Source: an uncultured Pseudomonadota bacterium (lineage in GTDB: Bacteria > Pseudomonadota > Alphaproteobacteria > Rs-D84). From it: DNA of 13,271 nucleotides. Every line of letters begins with the position of its first letter. Position 1 is the stretch's first letter. Location: positions 1 to 13,271 of the forward strand of contig CAMVAR010000006.1 of NCBI GenBank assembly GCA_947165555.1, in the 5' to 3' direction. Positions 12,384 through 13,271 of this stretch are shown piece by piece. A program made the translations under genes and the position numbers. The notes under the pieces were generated by a model. It did no database searches, was not told the origin of the DNA, and worked only from the letters and a program-made list of their open reading frames with translations.

Positions 12384-12431
12384 GTATTTTGATGTTTGTT
12401 TTGCGAATTTTTTCCGAATCCACCCCGGACA

Positions 12432-12893
12432 TTATTTTTCTTTATATGGTGATATATGTTTTTGCAAAACATTCTTTAATTCTGTAATTGCATCGACACA
12501 TTTTTCTGCCGGCATAGTGTCTGGGAATATATATTTCGTGTTTTCTTGTAACGCCAGTTCAAAATTTCCGATATTATCTTTATTGTATGGATTCATATAT
12601 GGCTTACCATTAAATTTGTTTTTTACCGCGATATATAATTCATACACATATTTATTCCTTTCACGAAAAGATTCATTCCAATGCACAATGAATTTACCAC
12701 GTTTATGTAAACTAAACTGCCCCAGGGGGGTTGATTTTGGTTTTGGTGTATATTCTTCATGACGAAGTGTGTATTCACCAAACTCATAATCTGTATCCGT
12801 GCGAGTACCACCAGTTAACATATTACACGTATTAACATATTGTTCAACATTGTGCAAATCCAGCGCATCATAGTATTTTTTTAATTCTGACAT
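12432..12893 (-). CDS. Hypothetical protein, 153 aa
   Basis: Not recognised. A soluble protein with no signal peptide or membrane helix. It starts MSELKKYYDALDLHNVEQYV, has a central polar region (GEYTLRHEEYTPKPKSTPLG, about 39-58), a strand-like FIVHWNE (68-74), a helix with ERNKYVYELYIAVKNKF (78-94), an Asn/Pro/Tyr-rich GKPYMNPYNKDN, and a C-terminal helix CVDAITELKNVLQKH. Two cysteines. The ATG is preceded by a G-rich run (GGGGGG), giving a workable ribosome site. It follows the 49-aa ThyX-like ORF by 21 bases and is probably co-transcribed with it. AT-rich composition like the neighbouring unknowns. Confidence 0.72.
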   Translation of the reverse strand: MSELKKYYDALDLHNVEQYVNTCNMLTGGTRTDTDYEFGEYTLRHEEYTPKPKSTPLGQFSLHKRGKFIVHWNESFRERNKYVYELYIAVKNKFNGKPYMNPYNKDNIGNFELALQENTKYIFPDTMPAEKCVDAITELKNVLQKHISPYKEK

Positions 12894-12914
12894 ATCTGGC
12901 CCCCCTTTGTTGTT

Positions 12915-13064
12915 TTATATCTGTCTTTGTTTGAAATATCCGTTGATTTTTTCGCCCAATTCCGGAACATCCGCCGCATAACATGTGCGTGCCGCGTGTG
13001 ATGCCAGAATAGTTGGTTCAACATCTGTGCCGGCGATTTTTTTAACTTTGATAATATCTGACAT
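12915..13064 (-). pseudogene. 49-aa ORF resembling the N-terminus of flavin-dependent thymidylate synthase
   Basis: ATG 13064 to TAA 12915 encodes 49 residues: MSDIIKVKKIAGTDVEPTIL, ASHAARTCYAADVPELGEKI, NGYFKQRQI. A good ribosome site, AAGGAG (13075-13070), lies 5 nt upstream. The block ILASHAARTCYAADVPELG resembles the N-terminal 'aaR.CY' helix of ThyX proteins from memory of the family. The catalytic core (RHR motif and FAD/dUMP-binding residues) is absent, and the other two frames downstream show no continuation that I can recognise. It may be a remnant left after deletion, or a genuine small protein that happens to share the helix; the intact start and ribosome site leave the second option open. 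Confidence 0.5.
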
Positions 13065-13180
13065 ATTTACTCCTTTCTTTAAATTCAGTTTATTTTTTCA
13101 TTTTATATTTCAAATTCAACCAAAAAAACAATTCAGGCAAAATAAATGTCTGTTTCCCGGTCTTTTCGTAAAAAAGTATC

Positions 13181-13202
13181 AAAAAGGCCGGCAATGCCGG
13201 CC
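13181..13202 (-). terminator. Rho-independent terminator for the gene entering from the right
   Basis: A perfect 7-bp GC stem GGCCGGC/GCCGGCC (13186-13192 and 13196-13202) with a 3-nt loop. On the minus strand it is followed by TTTTT (13185-13181). It lies about 30 bases past the stop at 13234, supporting a minus-strand gene beyond the window edge. Confidence 0.76.
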
Positions 13203-13233
13203 GAAATGATAAAACCGTTCAAAAACACCGGTA

Positions 13234-13271
13234 TTATTTATCACGCACATGGGCGGGACACTTTTTTTCCA
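13234..13271 (-). CDS. C-terminal end of an unidentified minus-strand gene (partial)
   Basis: One minus-strand frame reads EKKCPAHVRDK and stops at TAA 13236-13234. The terminator just downstream makes a gene end here plausible. Other frames also reach stops nearby (one ends at 13240-13238), so the frame choice is weak. Too little is visible to name the product. Confidence 0.3.
   Translation of the reverse strand, partial: EKKCPAHVRDK

Noticed and set aside
12985..13209. Plus-strand ORF of 74 aa near the right end
   Set aside because: It is antisense to the better-supported 49-aa minus ORF and runs through the minus-strand terminator; low-complexity Phe/Lys-rich product.

Overview
This window reads as ordinary bacterial chromosome from an AT-leaning proteobacterium, most likely an alphaproteobacterium with a compact, host-associated type of genome. 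The basis is inference: the gene set (rnpA-yidD, accB-accC, a short mnmG, a type-2-like ileS), tight spacing, and small lineage-specific proteins in between. The standard genetic code fits: rnpA and yidD end in TGA and tryptophans are TGG. No mobile element, CRISPR array or phage block is visible.

Layout. Plus strand, 1-2361: the 3' part of rnpA overlaps yidD, then a sigma70-type promoter straddling the yidD stop drives accB-accC (biotin carrier and biotin carboxylase of acetyl-CoA carboxylase), closed by a strong terminator. 2362-2755 has no conventional gene. It holds a compact unit: promoter, a highly structured ~90-nt RNA with its own terminator, a 23-codon hydrophobic ORF and another terminator, followed by the fabD promoter. 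Plus strand, 2756-6773: fabD, a 70-aa unknown with a perfect Shine-Dalgarno, fabG, a GNAT acetyltransferase and a shortened mnmG, all closely packed. Fatty-acid synthesis (accBC, fabD, fabG) is therefore the main theme of the left half, although acpP and fabF are not in the window.

Minus strand, 10859-6779: ileS, a cysteine-rich membrane-anchored unknown and nth form one operon converging on mnmG. The ileS leader is the most striking element. It contains a 10-codon ORF, MNSQGIIIIR, with four consecutive isoleucine codons, followed by a Rho-independent terminator just upstream of ileS. Competing base-pairings can be drawn that match a classical leader-peptide attenuator. The ileS promoter overlaps, at the -35, a perfect-consensus divergent promoter for an unknown 212-aa protein (11088-11726).

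Right end, 11770-13271, minus strand: a two-helix membrane protein, tRNA-Thr(CGU), an unknown 153-aa protein preceded by a 49-aa ORF resembling the N-terminus of flavin-dependent thymidylate synthase (ThyX), and the extreme C-terminus of a gene entering from the right edge, followed by a terminator.
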